Shown piece by piece: positions 17,211 to 30,913 of a DNA stretch of 64,000 nt. The notes under the pieces are model-generated. The model made no database searches. It was not told the DNA's origin and saw only the letters and a program-made list of their open reading frames with translations. Position numbers and translations under genes: made by a program. The stretch lies in contig WFSG01000041.1 of the NCBI GenBank assembly GCA_015486075.1, positions 95,396 through 159,395 on the forward strand, read 5' to 3'. Source of the stretch: Deltaproteobacteria bacterium. GTDB lineage: Bacteria; Desulfobacterota; Desulfomonilia; UBA1062. The first letter of the stretch is position 1, and the number at the start of each line of letters is the position of its first letter.

Positions 17211-18552
17211 CGATACCCAGACCCTTGATCTTCCTATGTAGGTTGCTTCTTTCAAGGCCTATGAGATCTGCTGTCTTCGATATGTTGTAACCACACTGCG
17301 CAAGCTTCCTCTCTATGAAGCGCCTTTCGAACTCTGTCCTAGCCTCCTTTAAAGAAGAGATCTCGAGCAGGTCGTCCATGTCCGTTGCTACGCCCGACAT
17401 AAACAGAGGGACATCCTCTTCCTTGATGGTATCTCCCTGCGTCATTATCACCATGCGTTCCACTATGTTCTTGAGTTCTCTGACATTACCCGGCCAGCTG
17501 TGTTTTATCAGCCTTTTGATGGCCTCATCGGTTATCCTTTTTTTCTTGCCGTCGTTTAACATGGCAAATGTGCTAAGAAAATGATCCACCAGCTTAGGGA
17601 TATCTTTTTTCCTGTCTCTCAATGGTGGTACGTAGATTGGGATAACATTTAGCCTGTAGTATAGGTCTTCCCTGAATTTCCCCTGTTCTATCTCTTTTTC
17701 CAGGTTTTTGTTTGTGGCTGTTATAACGCGGATATCCACCTGTATGGTTGTAGACCCACCAACCCTCTCGAACCTTTGCTCCTGGAGCACTCTCAAGACC
17801 TTTGCCTGGGTGGCAAGGCTCATGTCACCTATCTCATCCAAGAAAAGCGTTCCCTTATCAGCAAGCTCGAATTTTCCCCTCTTTCTCTCGGTTGCACCTG
17901 TGAAAGAGCCTTTTTCATGGCCCATAAGCTCACTTTCTATGAGTTCCTCCGGTATTGCCGCGCAGTTTACCTCTACAAAGGGTTTGTCAGCCCTTCTGCT
18001 GAGATTATGCAACCTCCTTGCCACGAGTTCTTTACCTGTGCCATTCTCTCCTAGGATCAGGACCCATGCATCTGAAGGCGCTGCCAGTTTTATCTCTTTC
18101 TTTAATCTGGTTATTGCTGGCGAGTCTCCTATTATTTCGTCTTCTTTCTCTGTTTTCTTTCTGAGTAAGGCGTTCTCTTCCTCCAGAGCCTTTATCCTGA
18201 GTGCATTGTTAATCGTTACAATTATCTTGTTGAGATCCAGTGGCTTTTCTATGAAGTCCATGGCTCCCAGTTTGAGGGCCTTTACCGCTGTGTCGATGGT
18301 TCCATGCCCGGTCATTATTACAACAGCTGTTTCAGGCTCAGATTTCTTTATCTCTTTCAATACCTCTAGGCCATCTTTTCCCGGTAGCCATACATCGAGT
18401 AAAACCAAGTCAATCTCCTGAGAATCTATTGTCTTGAGGGCCTGTTCGCCTGTTGAAGCGAGTATGGGAGAAAAGCCTTCATCCTCTAGGGAACCTTTCA
18501 ATGTTGCAAGTATGCTCTCCTCATCATCAACTATTAGTATCTTATGCTGCAT
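17200..18552 (-). CDS. ntrX: NtrX-like sigma54 response regulator
   Basis: A 450-residue NtrC-family activator: N-terminal receiver (LIVDDEESIL, phospho-Asp in LLDVWLPGKDG), central AAA+ domain with Walker A GENGTGKE, sigma54-contact loop GSFTGA (Ser as in many NtrX proteins) and DEIGDMS, and a Fis-type helix-turn-helix at the end (NISKTADLIGLERSNLHRKI). It starts 2 bp after the stop of its sensor kinase. The combination implies sigma54-dependent genes elsewhere. Linkage to lpxC suggests envelope or redox-responsive control, which is inference. Confidence 0.9.
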   Translation of the reverse strand: MQHKILIVDDEESILATLKGSLEDEGFSPILASTGEQALKTIDSQEIDLVLLDVWLPGKDGLEVLKEIKKSEPETAVVIMTGHGTIDTAVKALKLGAMDFIEKPLDLNKIIVTINNALRIKALEEENALLRKKTEKEDEIIGDSPAITRLKKEIKLAAPSDAWVLILGENGTGKELVARRLHNLSRRADKPFVEVNCAAIPEELIESELMGHEKGSFTGATERKRGKFELADKGTLFLDEIGDMSLATQAKVLRVLQEQRFERVGGSTTIQVDIRVITATNKNLEKEIEQGKFREDLYYRLNVIPIYVPPLRDRKKDIPKLVDHFLSTFAMLNDGKKKRITDEAIKRLIKHSWPGNVRELKNIVERMVIMTQGDTIKEEDVPLFMSGVATDMDDLLEISSLKEARTEFERRFIERKLAQCGYNISKTADLIGLERSNLHRKIKGLGIDAQ

Positions 18553-18554
18553 CT

Positions 18555-20762
18555 CTAACCTCTTGCCGGTAGTTCTATGGTAAAGATTGTTCCTCTTGGG
18601 TGGTTCTGTCTCACACGTATAAACCCGTTATGATCGGTAACAATCCTGCTAACTATGGCAAGACCCAGGCCCGTGCCTCCTTTTTTGGTGGAGAAGTAAG
18701 GTTCAAAAAGCCTGTCCTTTGCATTCCTTGGAATCCCCGGCCCTGTGTCTATGACCTGCATGCTTGCTATGCGGAGCTGTGGGTCGTACATTGTGCGTAC
18801 GGTTATTTCCTTTAGCGAGTTCCCATCTTCCTCGACCGCGGTCGTTGCATTCTCCAGCAGGTTTACTATAGCCCTTTTTATTTGTGCCCTGTCCAGTTCT
18901 AGTTGTGGGAGTCTACTATCGGTCTCCACTAGGTAAGTAACCTGTGGATGTGCCTGTTTGTAAAGGCTTATTGTCTCCTTTATTATGGTGTTCAGGTCAT
19001 CCGGTACAGGCATTGCGCTGGGCATCTTTGCAAAGGCCGAGAACTCATCCACAAGTCTCTTCATGTCGTCTACCTGTTCTATTATTATCCTGGTGCACTC
19101 GTCGAATACGCCCTTGTCCTCTTCTAGCTTGTCGAGATATCTTCTTCTTAATCTTTGGGCTGACAGTTGTATAGGAGTGAGGGGATTCTTTACCTCGTGA
19201 GCTATTCTCCTTGCAACCTCACGCCATGCAGCCATCCTCTGCATTTTTTGTAATTGTGTCAGGTCGTCGAATACGAGTACCATGCCCATGTATTCATTGT
19301 TGTGGTCATACAGTAAAGATGCGTGCGTCATTAATGTTATCTTTTTCTCGTCTATGCTCAACGTGATCTGCCTTTCAGTAAGGCCGCCTTTTGTTTCCTT
19401 TAACCTGTTAACTATGTCCTCGGCAATGGGTATGTGTTCCTCCTTAAGTACCTCCATGAATGGCCTTCCCAGTACCTTCTTGGTCTTTATTGATAACATT
19501 TTCTGTGCAGAAGGGTTTATCATGGATATGCAGTCCTTGTTGTTTATGGAGATAACCCCTGTCGAGATATTATTCAACACGGTTTGTATATACCGATTTC
19601 TATATGCCAGCTCATTGTACGTGTCCTCGAGCTTTACCCTGGATTCCCTGATATCTTTTATCATTGCATTGAAATCCTTTACCAGTATACCCAGTTCGTC
19701 GTCTGACTCCACGTCTATAGTGAATTCGAGGTCACCCCTTGAAAGCCTTTGCGTACCTTCGACAAGCTTCTCTATAGGCGTGGTGAGGCCCTTGGATATA
19801 TTCAATGCAAACCATATAGCAGAGAATATGACAAGCAGGGTAACCGATGTTAGGGTAATCATATAACCCGTCTTTATTGGGCCTTTTAACTTTAGGCTCT
19901 CTATGTAGCCTGAAAAAGAGGACCGTATAGCAAATAGTTTACTCGATAGGCTCTCCGGTATGTAGTAATTAACCACGAGAACGCCCACTATATCCTTTTT
20001 ATTATAGGAAGATCTGATTGGTACTATCCCTTCTATGATATCTGATTTGCCTGTATGTACGATGGTGGGTATGGTGTTACCGCTCATTGCCGATTTTACA
20101 TTCTTGGACTCTGGGCTCGGTAGCCTTGCAATTCCAAGGGACGGTGATATAATTTTTACAAGTTCTTCTCCCTGGGAAGAGAAAACCTCTACCGCTGAAA
20201 GTCTGAATAGTGACATTTTTTCCTCGAGCAAGGCCTTTAATATCTCTAGGTTACCCTCCTTGAGGAGTCTCCTTTCTGTTATCTCTTTTGATATGGATGA
20301 TGCATAATGGATAGCATCGGCCGAGGCCTCCCTGTAATATACGTTTGCAACCCTCATTGATTCCTCCAGGGCATGCTTTACCTCCCTGGATAGCCATGTC
20401 TCCATGCTCCTGTTGAGAAATATTATACTGGCAATAAATAGGACCATTGTCGGTATAATGGTGAGCGTTACAAATGCAACTACCAGCTTGGACCTGAGCT
20501 TTGCTCCTAGAATTCCTCTCTTTCGCTCAATGAGAAGCTTTACAACGTTTCGCGTAACAAGAAAGATAACAAGTATGAGTAGTACTATGTTCAGGTTTAT
20601 AAGGGCAAATACGAGTATGCTGCTTGATGGAAGTGCATTGGGCGAGATGGCCTTTATATTGGTCTCTGCGACGGTGAGGAGTATTATGAGACCAATGATG
20701 GCAAGTACAATAACCATCTCCTTGGTCTTTTTGGACACGTTCTTCCCTTTATCTCCTTTCAT
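18555..20762 (-). CDS. ntrY: NtrY-like membrane sensor histidine kinase
   Basis: A 735-residue kinase. Several N-terminal transmembrane helices (about 15-125) are followed by a periplasmic region, another helix near residue 310, a HAMP linker (GLTTPIEKLVEGTQRLSRGD), a PAS domain (NISTGVISINNKDC), HisKA with the phospho-His in IAHEVKNPLTPIQ, and a HATPase domain (NLLENATTAVEEDG, DTGPGIP, GGTGLGLAIV). This layout fits NtrY. It overlaps the end of lpxC by 14 bp and is followed immediately by ntrX. Confidence 0.9.
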   Translation of the reverse strand: MKGDKGKNVSKKTKEMVIVLAIIGLIILLTVAETNIKAISPNALPSSSILVFALINLNIVLLILVIFLVTRNVVKLLIERKRGILGAKLRSKLVVAFVTLTIIPTMVLFIASIIFLNRSMETWLSREVKHALEESMRVANVYYREASADAIHYASSISKEITERRLLKEGNLEILKALLEEKMSLFRLSAVEVFSSQGEELVKIISPSLGIARLPSPESKNVKSAMSGNTIPTIVHTGKSDIIEGIVPIRSSYNKKDIVGVLVVNYYIPESLSSKLFAIRSSFSGYIESLKLKGPIKTGYMITLTSVTLLVIFSAIWFALNISKGLTTPIEKLVEGTQRLSRGDLEFTIDVESDDELGILVKDFNAMIKDIRESRVKLEDTYNELAYRNRYIQTVLNNISTGVISINNKDCISMINPSAQKMLSIKTKKVLGRPFMEVLKEEHIPIAEDIVNRLKETKGGLTERQITLSIDEKKITLMTHASLLYDHNNEYMGMVLVFDDLTQLQKMQRMAAWREVARRIAHEVKNPLTPIQLSAQRLRRRYLDKLEEDKGVFDECTRIIIEQVDDMKRLVDEFSAFAKMPSAMPVPDDLNTIIKETISLYKQAHPQVTYLVETDSRLPQLELDRAQIKRAIVNLLENATTAVEEDGNSLKEITVRTMYDPQLRIASMQVIDTGPGIPRNAKDRLFEPYFSTKKGGTGLGLAIVSRIVTDHNGFIRVRQNHPRGTIFTIELPARG

Positions 20763-21561
20763 GGGCTACTTCTTTGACCTTCAACGCCATAGCAACGTGA
20801 AGACCATGATTCGCCCTGTATGCATGGAACCCTCCTAGTACGGGTCTTCCCAGTAACCACAGGTCTCCTAGCATGTCCAGGACCTTGTGCCGTATGCACT
20901 CGTCTTTGAAACGCCTGCCATCCGGGTTCAGCGGTTTGTTGTCGTTGAATATGAGGGCATTATGAAACCCGCCTCCGAGGGCAAAACCCATGGATACCAT
21001 GTCCTTTACATCGCTCAATAGGCCAAATGTCCTTGCTGGTGCAATCTCTTGCACGTAACCCTTGCCTTCGTACATATAGGTCTGTCTACCTATAGCCACA
21101 TTATCAAACGATATCTCGTAGCTGAGACTGAACATGCCTGGATCAACCTTGATCCATGCATGTTCTCCCTCTACACTCATTGGTTTATCTATTACTATGG
21201 GCTTTGTCTCCCCATCAAGTTCCTTTACCTCTGCAGCCTGTATCATCTGTACAAACGGAAGGGCAGAGCCATCCATAGAGGGGATCTCGTCGCCTGATAT
21301 CTCTATCATGCAGTCCGTTATCCCCATTCCATAGAGTGCGGACATTAAGTGCTCGACCGTAGCTATGCTTACTCCTCCTGTCCCCAGCGTTGTGTTGAGA
21401 CGTGTGTCTATAACGTTCTCGGGTATGGCAGGTATCTCGACTCCATTCCTTTTAAATACTATGCCGCTATCGTAAGGACTTAATGTCATCTCTGCATACT
21501 CCCCGCTGTGTAAGCCAAAACCTCCTGACGTGATAGCCCCTGCAATGGTCTTGCGCCTCAT
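20749..21561 (-). CDS. lpxC: UDP-3-O-acyl-N-acetylglucosamine deacetylase
   Basis: LpxC, the committed zinc-dependent step of lipid A synthesis. Motifs: ITSGGFGLHSGEYAEM at the N-terminus, zinc His in TVEHLMSALYGMGI, second zinc site in DECIRHKVLDMLGD, and the His near the end in ANHGLH. The ORF track extends 41 codons upstream to 21684, but that extra part has no homology; ATG 21561 starts where the family begins. About 270 residues, slightly short at the C-terminus. It proves the organism makes LPS and heads the minus-strand operon with ntrYX. Confidence 0.93.
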   Translation of the reverse strand: MRRKTIAGAITSGGFGLHSGEYAEMTLSPYDSGIVFKRNGVEIPAIPENVIDTRLNTTLGTGGVSIATVEHLMSALYGMGITDCMIEISGDEIPSMDGSALPFVQMIQAAEVKELDGETKPIVIDKPMSVEGEHAWIKVDPGMFSLSYEISFDNVAIGRQTYMYEGKGYVQEIAPARTFGLLSDVKDMVSMGFALGGGFHNALIFNDNKPLNPDGRRFKDECIRHKVLDMLGDLWLLGRPVLGGFHAYRANHGLHVAMALKVKEVAHERR

Positions 21562-21816
21562 AGGTTCTAGATTATTTAACTTGCAACTATTAGTCAAATG
21601 TATAATGGCCCTGTTTGTGTCTTTAGACAGTCCCTGAATCTCAATCTGGCAACGCAAAACAATCTTTCTGTTGTCCTTCCTCATCTATAAGGCAGCACGT
21701 TTCTCGACCTGCTGTACCTAGTTTGTTGGAGGAGATGACTTTTTTACAAACTCTGAATTGAAAAGTGTGTTCTCGATGTGGTATGCAAACGTATCTGCAG
21801 TTTTGGAGGTGAGGTG

Positions 21817-22215
21817 GTGAAGAAAAAACCAGTAAGCATGGATGATATAGTGGGCTTACTTGGCAAGGGTACGGAGTTCGATGGTAAACTCATATTCGAA
21901 GGTGCTGTTCGCATAGATGGCAAGTTCAAGGGTGAGATATACACAAAGGGCATACTTATCATAGGAGAGGGGGCCATAGTTCATGCAGAGATTGACGCGG
22001 ACACTATTATTATAAGCGGAGAAGTACATGGGAACCTAAAGGCGTCCAACAGGATTGAAATACGCTCTACTGGAAGGCTCTACGGCAACATGAAGACATC
22101 AACACTGATAATAGAAGAGGGTGTTATCTTTGAAGGCAGTTGTCAGATGGGTGGGCATAAAGAGGGGATTCCAGACGAAGCCAACGAAAAAGATAAAATT
22201 CTTGACAGCATGTAA
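21817..22215 (+). CDS. bactofilin-family cytoskeletal protein
   Basis: About 132 residues with the bactofilin beta-helix: repeated short strands such as LIFEGAVRIDGKFKGEIYT, IIISGEVHGNLKAS and LYGNMKTSTLIIEEGV. Bactofilins polymerise without nucleotide and scaffold cell-shape or envelope enzymes. GTG 21817 is chosen because GGAGGTGA lies just upstream; the listed start at 21778 adds residues outside the fold. It lies directly before the ATP synthase operon. Confidence 0.85.
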   Translation: MKKKPVSMDDIVGLLGKGTEFDGKLIFEGAVRIDGKFKGEIYTKGILIIGEGAIVHAEIDADTIIISGEVHGNLKASNRIEIRSTGRLYGNMKTSTLIIEEGVIFEGSCQMGGHKEGIPDEANEKDKILDSM

Positions 22216-22240
22216 ATACTTTTGCTAGAGATGTGTGCAA

Positions 22241-22531
22241 ATGAGTGAGCCGCCATTCATTAGAAAGCCCAAGAGGGGGCTTTTTAATGTAAAGGAAAGA
22301 GACTCCAAGGTAATAGAGGAGCTTGCCATAGTAACACAAGTGGGTCTTACCATGGCAGGTTCTATTGGCTTATGCTTTTGGGTGGGATACAGGTTGGATA
22401 AATGGCTGGGAACTCATGGCATTTTGTTGACACTCTTTATAATACTGGGGATACTTGGCGGTGGCTGGACTGTCTATAGGGAAATTAAGGACCTCGATGG
22501 TTCAGGTGGGCGGCGTGATGGAAGTTGTTGA
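22241..22531 (+). CDS. atpZ: AtpZ/AtpQ-like ATP synthase accessory membrane protein
   Basis: About 96 residues with a cytoplasmic N-terminus and two transmembrane helices (VGLTMAGSIGLCFWVGYRL and ILLTLFIILGILGGGW), the layout of AtpZ. Such proteins sit at the head of atp operons and are thought to help assembly or import of Mg2+/Ca2+. ATG 22241 is chosen over the listed 22235. It overlaps atpI by 14 bp. Confidence 0.75.
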   Translation: MSEPPFIRKPKRGLFNVKERDSKVIEELAIVTQVGLTMAGSIGLCFWVGYRLDKWLGTHGILLTLFIILGILGGGWTVYREIKDLDGSGGRRDGSC

Positions 22532-22856
22532 CTTCGTCAGAAGAACTTTGATCATAGTGGTGCCTAGTGCTGTTGTTTTCTCTGTATTTATCTTTTTGAT
22601 GGGCCACTCTGACCTATCCATGGGATTTCTTCTGGGTGTATCCTCAGGCCTGCTGGATGTCACAATAATGGCTGCATTTACCCTGAAGGCCACCAATTAC
22701 ATTAAGTCATTCATTGTAAGGTATGTGGTTGTGGGTCTTATTTTTGTTTTAGCGGTCCTGATAAATATACCTTCTTTCTTTGCCTGCGTTGGTGGCTTCT
22801 TTTTTGCTAAGGTGGTGTTTGTAGCGGATCAGATCAGGACAGGAGACAGGGAGTAA
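22518..22856 (+). CDS. atpI: ATP synthase protein I
   Basis: About 112 residues with four hydrophobic helices, as in AtpI, which assists c-ring assembly. ATG 22518 follows AGGTGGG by seven bases; the ORF track start at 22455 would bury a third of it inside atpZ. Its stop overlaps the atpB start by one base (TAATG). Confidence 0.75.
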   Translation: MEVVDFVRRTLIIVVPSAVVFSVFIFLMGHSDLSMGFLLGVSSGLLDVTIMAAFTLKATNYIKSFIVRYVVVGLIFVLAVLINIPSFFACVGGFFFAKVVFVADQIRTGDRE

Positions 22857-23527
22857 TGGAAGAAATAGGTAAAGTACCACACTGGATATTACACTTTGGA
22901 AACTATCAGATGGTTTTCGATAAGGAGACCCTGATAATGACCTGGATCGTGATGGCATTCTGGGTTCTTTTCGCTCTTCTTGCCACCAGAGAGACAAAGA
23001 TTATACCAAATCCATTGCAGAGTGCAGCAGAACTCCTTATTGGTACATGGGATGAACTTGTAAAGGATAGCCTGAACCTGACTGACAGGAGATATTTTCC
23101 ATTTGTTACTACGGTTTTTCTTCTTTTTTGGATATCCAACATGCTCGGTGTAATACCCTTTTTGTCAGAGCCTACCAAGGATCTGAACACTCCGTTGAGC
23201 CTTGGGGTCATGGGTTTCTTCGTAGCCCATTATTCAGGCATAAAGTTCAAGGGATTCAAGGCATACATAAAGGGTTATTTCGAACCAATCTTTTTCATGA
23301 TGCCCCTTAATATAATAGGCGAATTGGCTAAGGTGGTCTCCATCTCCTTTCGTTTGTTTGGCAACATCATGGGTGGCTCAATAATCATACTAGTCGTGAG
23401 TTATCTGGTGTATTCACTGGTGTTACCACCTTTCTTGAATGCATTCTTTGGGCTATTTGTTGGTACGATACAGGCGTTTGTTTTTGCCATGCTGACGCTT
23501 GTCTACATATCGGTTCAGATAAGGTAG
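22856..23527 (+). CDS. atpB: ATP synthase subunit a
   Basis: A 223-residue Fo stator subunit forming the ion half-channels. The essential Arg is in VSISFRLFGNIMGG, preceded by the conserved GELAK segment, and C-terminal helices follow (GLFVGTIQAFVFAMLTLVYI). The length is on the short side, typical for deltaproteobacterial forms. It is followed directly by the two rotor genes. Confidence 0.95.
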   Translation: MEEIGKVPHWILHFGNYQMVFDKETLIMTWIVMAFWVLFALLATRETKIIPNPLQSAAELLIGTWDELVKDSLNLTDRRYFPFVTTVFLLFWISNMLGVIPFLSEPTKDLNTPLSLGVMGFFVAHYSGIKFKGFKAYIKGYFEPIFFMMPLNIIGELAKVVSISFRLFGNIMGGSIIILVVSYLVYSLVLPPFLNAFFGLFVGTIQAFVFAMLTLVYISVQIR

Positions 23528-23536
23528 GTGGTTCAG

Positions 23537-24785
<1,249 letters not shown>

Positions 24786-24795
24786 GGGGCTTGGC

Positions 24796-25227
24796 ATGAT
24801 TGAACTCAATTGGACCTTTTTTGTCCAGATGATCAATTTCCTGATCCTTATGTTTATCCTGGAGAGGATCCTTTACAGACCCATATTGAAGGTGCTTGAC
24901 GAAAGGGACAAGAAGATTGAGACAGGCCAGGAAAGAGCCAAAGATCTACTCGACAAGAGCGAGTACATGCTGAAGGATTACAAGGAAAGGATCTCTGATG
25001 CAAAGGTAGAGGCACTTGAGATAAAAAACTCTGCCATGAGGGAGGCAGAGGAAGAGGCCAACCGCGTTATCAACGATGGCAGAAAGAAGGCCGAGGAGAT
25101 ACTTGAGCAGATAAGGGCTGATGCTGAGAGGCAGGTTGAGGCAGCGAGAAAGGAACTTGAGTCTGAGGTGGGTTCCATTGCTTCATCCATAGTGAACCAG
25201 GTGCTGGGGAGGGAGGTTGCCCAATGA
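24796..25227 (+). CDS. atpF': ATP synthase subunit b'
   Basis: 143 residues: one N-terminal membrane helix (WTFFVQMINFLILMFIL) followed by a long charged coiled coil (DERDKKIETGQERAKDLLDK onward). This is the standard peripheral-stalk b' form. It overlaps the next b gene by 4 bp, so a b/b' heterodimer is expected. Confidence 0.88.
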   Translation: MIELNWTFFVQMINFLILMFILERILYRPILKVLDERDKKIETGQERAKDLLDKSEYMLKDYKERISDAKVEALEIKNSAMREAEEEANRVINDGRKKAEEILEQIRADAERQVEAARKELESEVGSIASSIVNQVLGREVAQ

Positions 25228-25805
25228 GAATGAGTAAGCTCAAAAGGGTTTTACCTCTTTTTGCCGTGATTTTTTTTACAATGCTTGGTGTATGCTTGGC
25301 CGCCCAAGAGCACACGAGCGAAGCCAGAAAAATCTGGGACATGGTATGGAGGATTATCAATTTCACCATCCTCGTGGTAATACTTTACAGGCTCCTTGCT
25401 GACAGGGTACGTAAGTACTTCGTGGAAAGGCGTTCAGAGATCGTTAAGGTGCTTGGTGAGGTTGAGAGGGCTGAGAAAGAGGCCCAAAAAAGATACGAGG
25501 AATCAAAGGCAAAACTTGAAGAGGTTGAGAAAGACGTTGAGAACATACGGAATATGCTCATAGGAGAGATAGAGAAGGAAAAGGCACGCATCATAGAAGA
25601 AGGTAAGGCCACGTCCGAAAGGATAATAGAACAGGCCAAGAGTTCTGCACAGCAAGAGGTACTGAAGGCAGAGGCGAACTTAAGAGAACTGGTTGCAGAC
25701 ATGGCCTGCAACATGGCGTCCGATATCATTTCAAAACAGATATCAAAAGATGACCAGAAAAGGATTATTAGAGAATACCTAGATAAGGTGGTGACGGAAA
25801 ATTGA
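25224..25805 (+). CDS. atpF: ATP synthase subunit b
   Basis: 193 residues. A signal-like hydrophobic stretch at the very start (VLPLFAVIFFTMLGVCLA) precedes the usual membrane helix (RIINFTILVVILYRLL), followed by a coiled coil to residue about 160. The extra N-terminal stretch occurs in b subunits of several Deltaproteobacteria. Overlaps both neighbours by 4 bp. Confidence 0.88.
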   Translation: MRMSKLKRVLPLFAVIFFTMLGVCLAAQEHTSEARKIWDMVWRIINFTILVVILYRLLADRVRKYFVERRSEIVKVLGEVERAEKEAQKRYEESKAKLEEVEKDVENIRNMLIGEIEKEKARIIEEGKATSERIIEQAKSSAQQEVLKAEANLRELVADMACNMASDIISKQISKDDQKRIIREYLDKVVTEN

Positions 25806-26341
25806 GAAGCGAATTGATTGCAAATAGGTATGCCAAGGCCTTGTTTGAGCTTGCCCGTGAGGAAGGTAAGGAAGAAGAGTTTCTCACTGAGCTTGATGCC
25901 CTTGTGAAGATAATAGGGGAAAGCGAGGACCTCAAGTCTATACTTGAGAGTCCGCTTTATGATCTTTTCTTAAAGAAGAAGATCCTTAATAGTGTTACTT
26001 CTAGAATGGAACTCTCTCAATACATATCCAGGTTTCTTGACCTCCTGCTAGAGAAAGACAGGTTTAGTTACTTAGGGGATATCTACAAGGCCTATATAGA
26101 AATTATGGACGAGGCATCTGGTAAGGTAAGGGCAAAGATAGTCACTGCCATTGAGATAGACAACAGGGAAGTGGAAGAGATCTCAGAGGCACTTTCCCGT
26201 GTCATAAAGAAAAAGGTCTCGCCAGAGGTAAGCGTTGATCCTTCACTTATTGGTGGAATTGTCGCTGAGGTCCAGGGTATGGTATACGACGGAAGTATAA
26301 AAAAGCAATTGGAAAAAATAAAACAGACTATAAAGAGGTGA
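25802..26341 (+). CDS. atpH: ATP synthase subunit delta
   Basis: 179 residues, normal for the delta (OSCP) subunit that joins the peripheral stalk to the top of F1. It opens with LIANRYAKALFELAREEG and ends with GGIVAEVQGMVYDGSIKKQL, the two conserved regions. The start is TTG 25802, overlapping atpF by 4 bp. Confidence 0.93.
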   Translation: MRSELIANRYAKALFELAREEGKEEEFLTELDALVKIIGESEDLKSILESPLYDLFLKKKILNSVTSRMELSQYISRFLDLLLEKDRFSYLGDIYKAYIEIMDEASGKVRAKIVTAIEIDNREVEEISEALSRVIKKKVSPEVSVDPSLIGGIVAEVQGMVYDGSIKKQLEKIKQTIKR

Positions 26342-27862
<1,521 letters not shown>

Positions 27863-27871
27863 GGTGAGATA

Positions 27872-28732
27872 ATGCCAAGTTTAAAGGAACTGAAAAACCG
27901 TATAGATTCTGTAAAGAAGACAGAGCAGATAACCAAGGCCATGAGGATGGTCGCCGCAGCAAAACTCAGAAGAGCCCAGAACAGTATTATTGCGGCAAGA
28001 CCATATGCTATAAAGATGAACGAGGTGTTGGTTTCCCTTGTGACCAGGGCTGATCCCGAGATGCATCCATTACTGAGGGTGAGAGAACCAAGGCGTGGGG
28101 TTGTGGTTGCTGTTGCCTCAGACAGGGGTTTGTGCGGTGCCTTTAACCAGAACGTGTTTAGGAGTACCGAGAGGTTTATAAAGGAAAACAGCTCAAGGTA
28201 CGAGGAGCTATCGCTTGTTTTGGTTGGCAGGAGAAGCGTTGACTACTTCAGGAACAAGGGCATAAAGATAAGGAAGTCAGACATGATAGGCACCCCCAGT
28301 TATGAACTAGCATCTAGTATAGCAGACAATATTATAAGCGGTTACGAGGCAGAGGAGTTTGATGAACTTACTGTTATATTCAATGAGTTCAGGTCAGCCA
28401 TGCGTCAGATTTTACATGTTGACAAGCTTTTACCTATTGAGCCCATAGAAGCAGATGACGAGATGGTAAGGGTTGATTATCTATACGAGCCCTCCGAAGA
28501 TGTGCTTCTAAACACGTTGCTTCCCCTTAGCTTGAGGGTGTTTTTCTACAGGGTACTCTTGGAATCTAATGCATCTGAACACGGAGCAAGAATGACGGCA
28601 ATGGAGAACGCGTCCAGGAATGCTTCCGAAATGATAGACAAATTAACGCTTAGATATAATCGCCAGAGGCAGTCTGCCATAACCACCGAGCTTATGGAAG
28701 TAGTAGGCGGTGCAGAGGCCTTGAAAGGATAA
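27872..28732 (+). CDS. atpG: ATP synthase subunit gamma
   Basis: 286 residues forming the central rotor shaft. It starts with PSLKELKNRIDSVKKTEQIT and ends with RQSAITTELMEVVGGAEAL, the conserved coiled-coil halves that contact the c ring and beta subunits. Length is normal; nothing unusual is seen that would by itself reveal the c-ring size. Confidence 0.96.
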   Translation: MPSLKELKNRIDSVKKTEQITKAMRMVAAAKLRRAQNSIIAARPYAIKMNEVLVSLVTRADPEMHPLLRVREPRRGVVVAVASDRGLCGAFNQNVFRSTERFIKENSSRYEELSLVLVGRRSVDYFRNKGIKIRKSDMIGTPSYELASSIADNIISGYEAEEFDELTVIFNEFRSAMRQILHVDKLLPIEPIEADDEMVRVDYLYEPSEDVLLNTLLPLSLRVFFYRVLLESNASEHGARMTAMENASRNASEMIDKLTLRYNRQRQSAITTELMEVVGGAEALKG

Positions 28733-28736
28733 ATAG

Positions 28737-30173
<1,437 letters not shown>

Positions 30174-30189
30174 CAAGCAGGAGATACTA

Positions 30190-30603
30190 ATGGCAGAATA
30201 CTTACAGCTGGAAATAGTCTCGCCCCAGGGGGAGGTACTAAGCCGCAGAGTAGAAGAGGTAGTTGCGCCAGGTATGATAGGTGAATTTGGGGTTCTCCCT
30301 GGGCATACCCCTTTTCTCACAACATTAAGGCCCGGAGTTGTGATTGCCAAGGCAGAGGACAAGGATATATACATTGCAGTTACAAGTGGTTTTGCAGAGG
30401 TAGAGGCCACACGGGTAATCATCCTTGCCGAGGGAGCTCAGAGGGCTGAGGATATAGATGTCGAACAGACAGAAAAAGACTTGGAGCTGGCAAAGAAAAA
30501 ACTTGAGTCGCTTTCCAAGGATGATTCGGAGTATAGTACCTGGGAACTGCGTGCAAAGCAAGCAGAGGTAAAGCTAAGTGCGGTAGAGGCGAGTAAGCAA
30601 TAG
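30190..30603 (+). CDS. atpC: ATP synthase subunit epsilon
   Basis: About 137 residues: an N-terminal beta sandwich (LQLEIVSPQGEVLSRRVEEV, then GEFGVLPGHTPFL) and a C-terminal helical hairpin. The track start at 30142 lies inside atpD; ATG 30190, after CAGGAG, is used. It is the last gene of the atp operon. Confidence 0.94.
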   Translation: MAEYLQLEIVSPQGEVLSRRVEEVVAPGMIGEFGVLPGHTPFLTTLRPGVVIAKAEDKDIYIAVTSGFAEVEATRVIILAEGAQRAEDIDVEQTEKDLELAKKKLESLSKDDSEYSTWELRAKQAEVKLSAVEASKQ

Positions 30604-30672
30604 AAAAGAAACTTAGCCTATCTCGATTCACAATAATAGGGATCTTTTATATACTATACTTCTTCCCTCCCA

Positions 30673-30702
30673 TTGACTCAGGATATGCATGTCTTGTATT
30701 AT
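30673..30702 (+). promoter_or_regulatory. tRNA-Arg promoter
   Basis: TTGACT (30673-30678), 18 bp, TATTAT (30697-30702), with the mature tRNA beginning about 15 bases downstream. The spacing suits a tRNA promoter with a short 5' leader. Confidence 0.55.
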
Positions 30703-30717
30703 GCTTTTTAGAGGTAT

Positions 30718-30794
30718 GCGCCCATAGCTCAGTTGGATAGAGCGTCGGACTACGAATCCGAAGGTCGGGCGTTCGAGTCGCCCTGGGCGCACCA
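30718..30794 (+). tRNA. tRNA-Arg (anticodon ACG)
   Basis: A full cloverleaf can be drawn: acceptor GCGCCCA/TGGGCGC, D-arm GCTC/GAGC, anticodon stem TCGGA/TCCGA with loop CTACGAA (anticodon ACG, 30752-30754), T-arm GGGCG TTCGAGT CGCCC, and encoded CCA. The A at position 34 is normally edited to inosine to read CGU/CGC/CGA. It marks the left edge of a three-gene patch that includes a plasmid-type rep-like gene; no duplicate of its 3' end was found by eye. Confidence 0.97.
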
Positions 30795-30913
30795 TAATTC
30801 TTTGATTCGTCTTTAAACCTTTCCCATGGTTGTATCGACAAGGTAGCCTAGAGGTCCCAGGAGTAGGATGACCTAAGCGCAGAGAGGTTAAACACCGAGA
30901 AAAATTTTTAGAC

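Noticed and set aside
17708-18421. 237-residue plus-strand ORF antisense to ntrX
   Set aside because: It is a low-complexity Ser/Leu-rich shadow of a strongly conserved gene with clear domains on the other strand.
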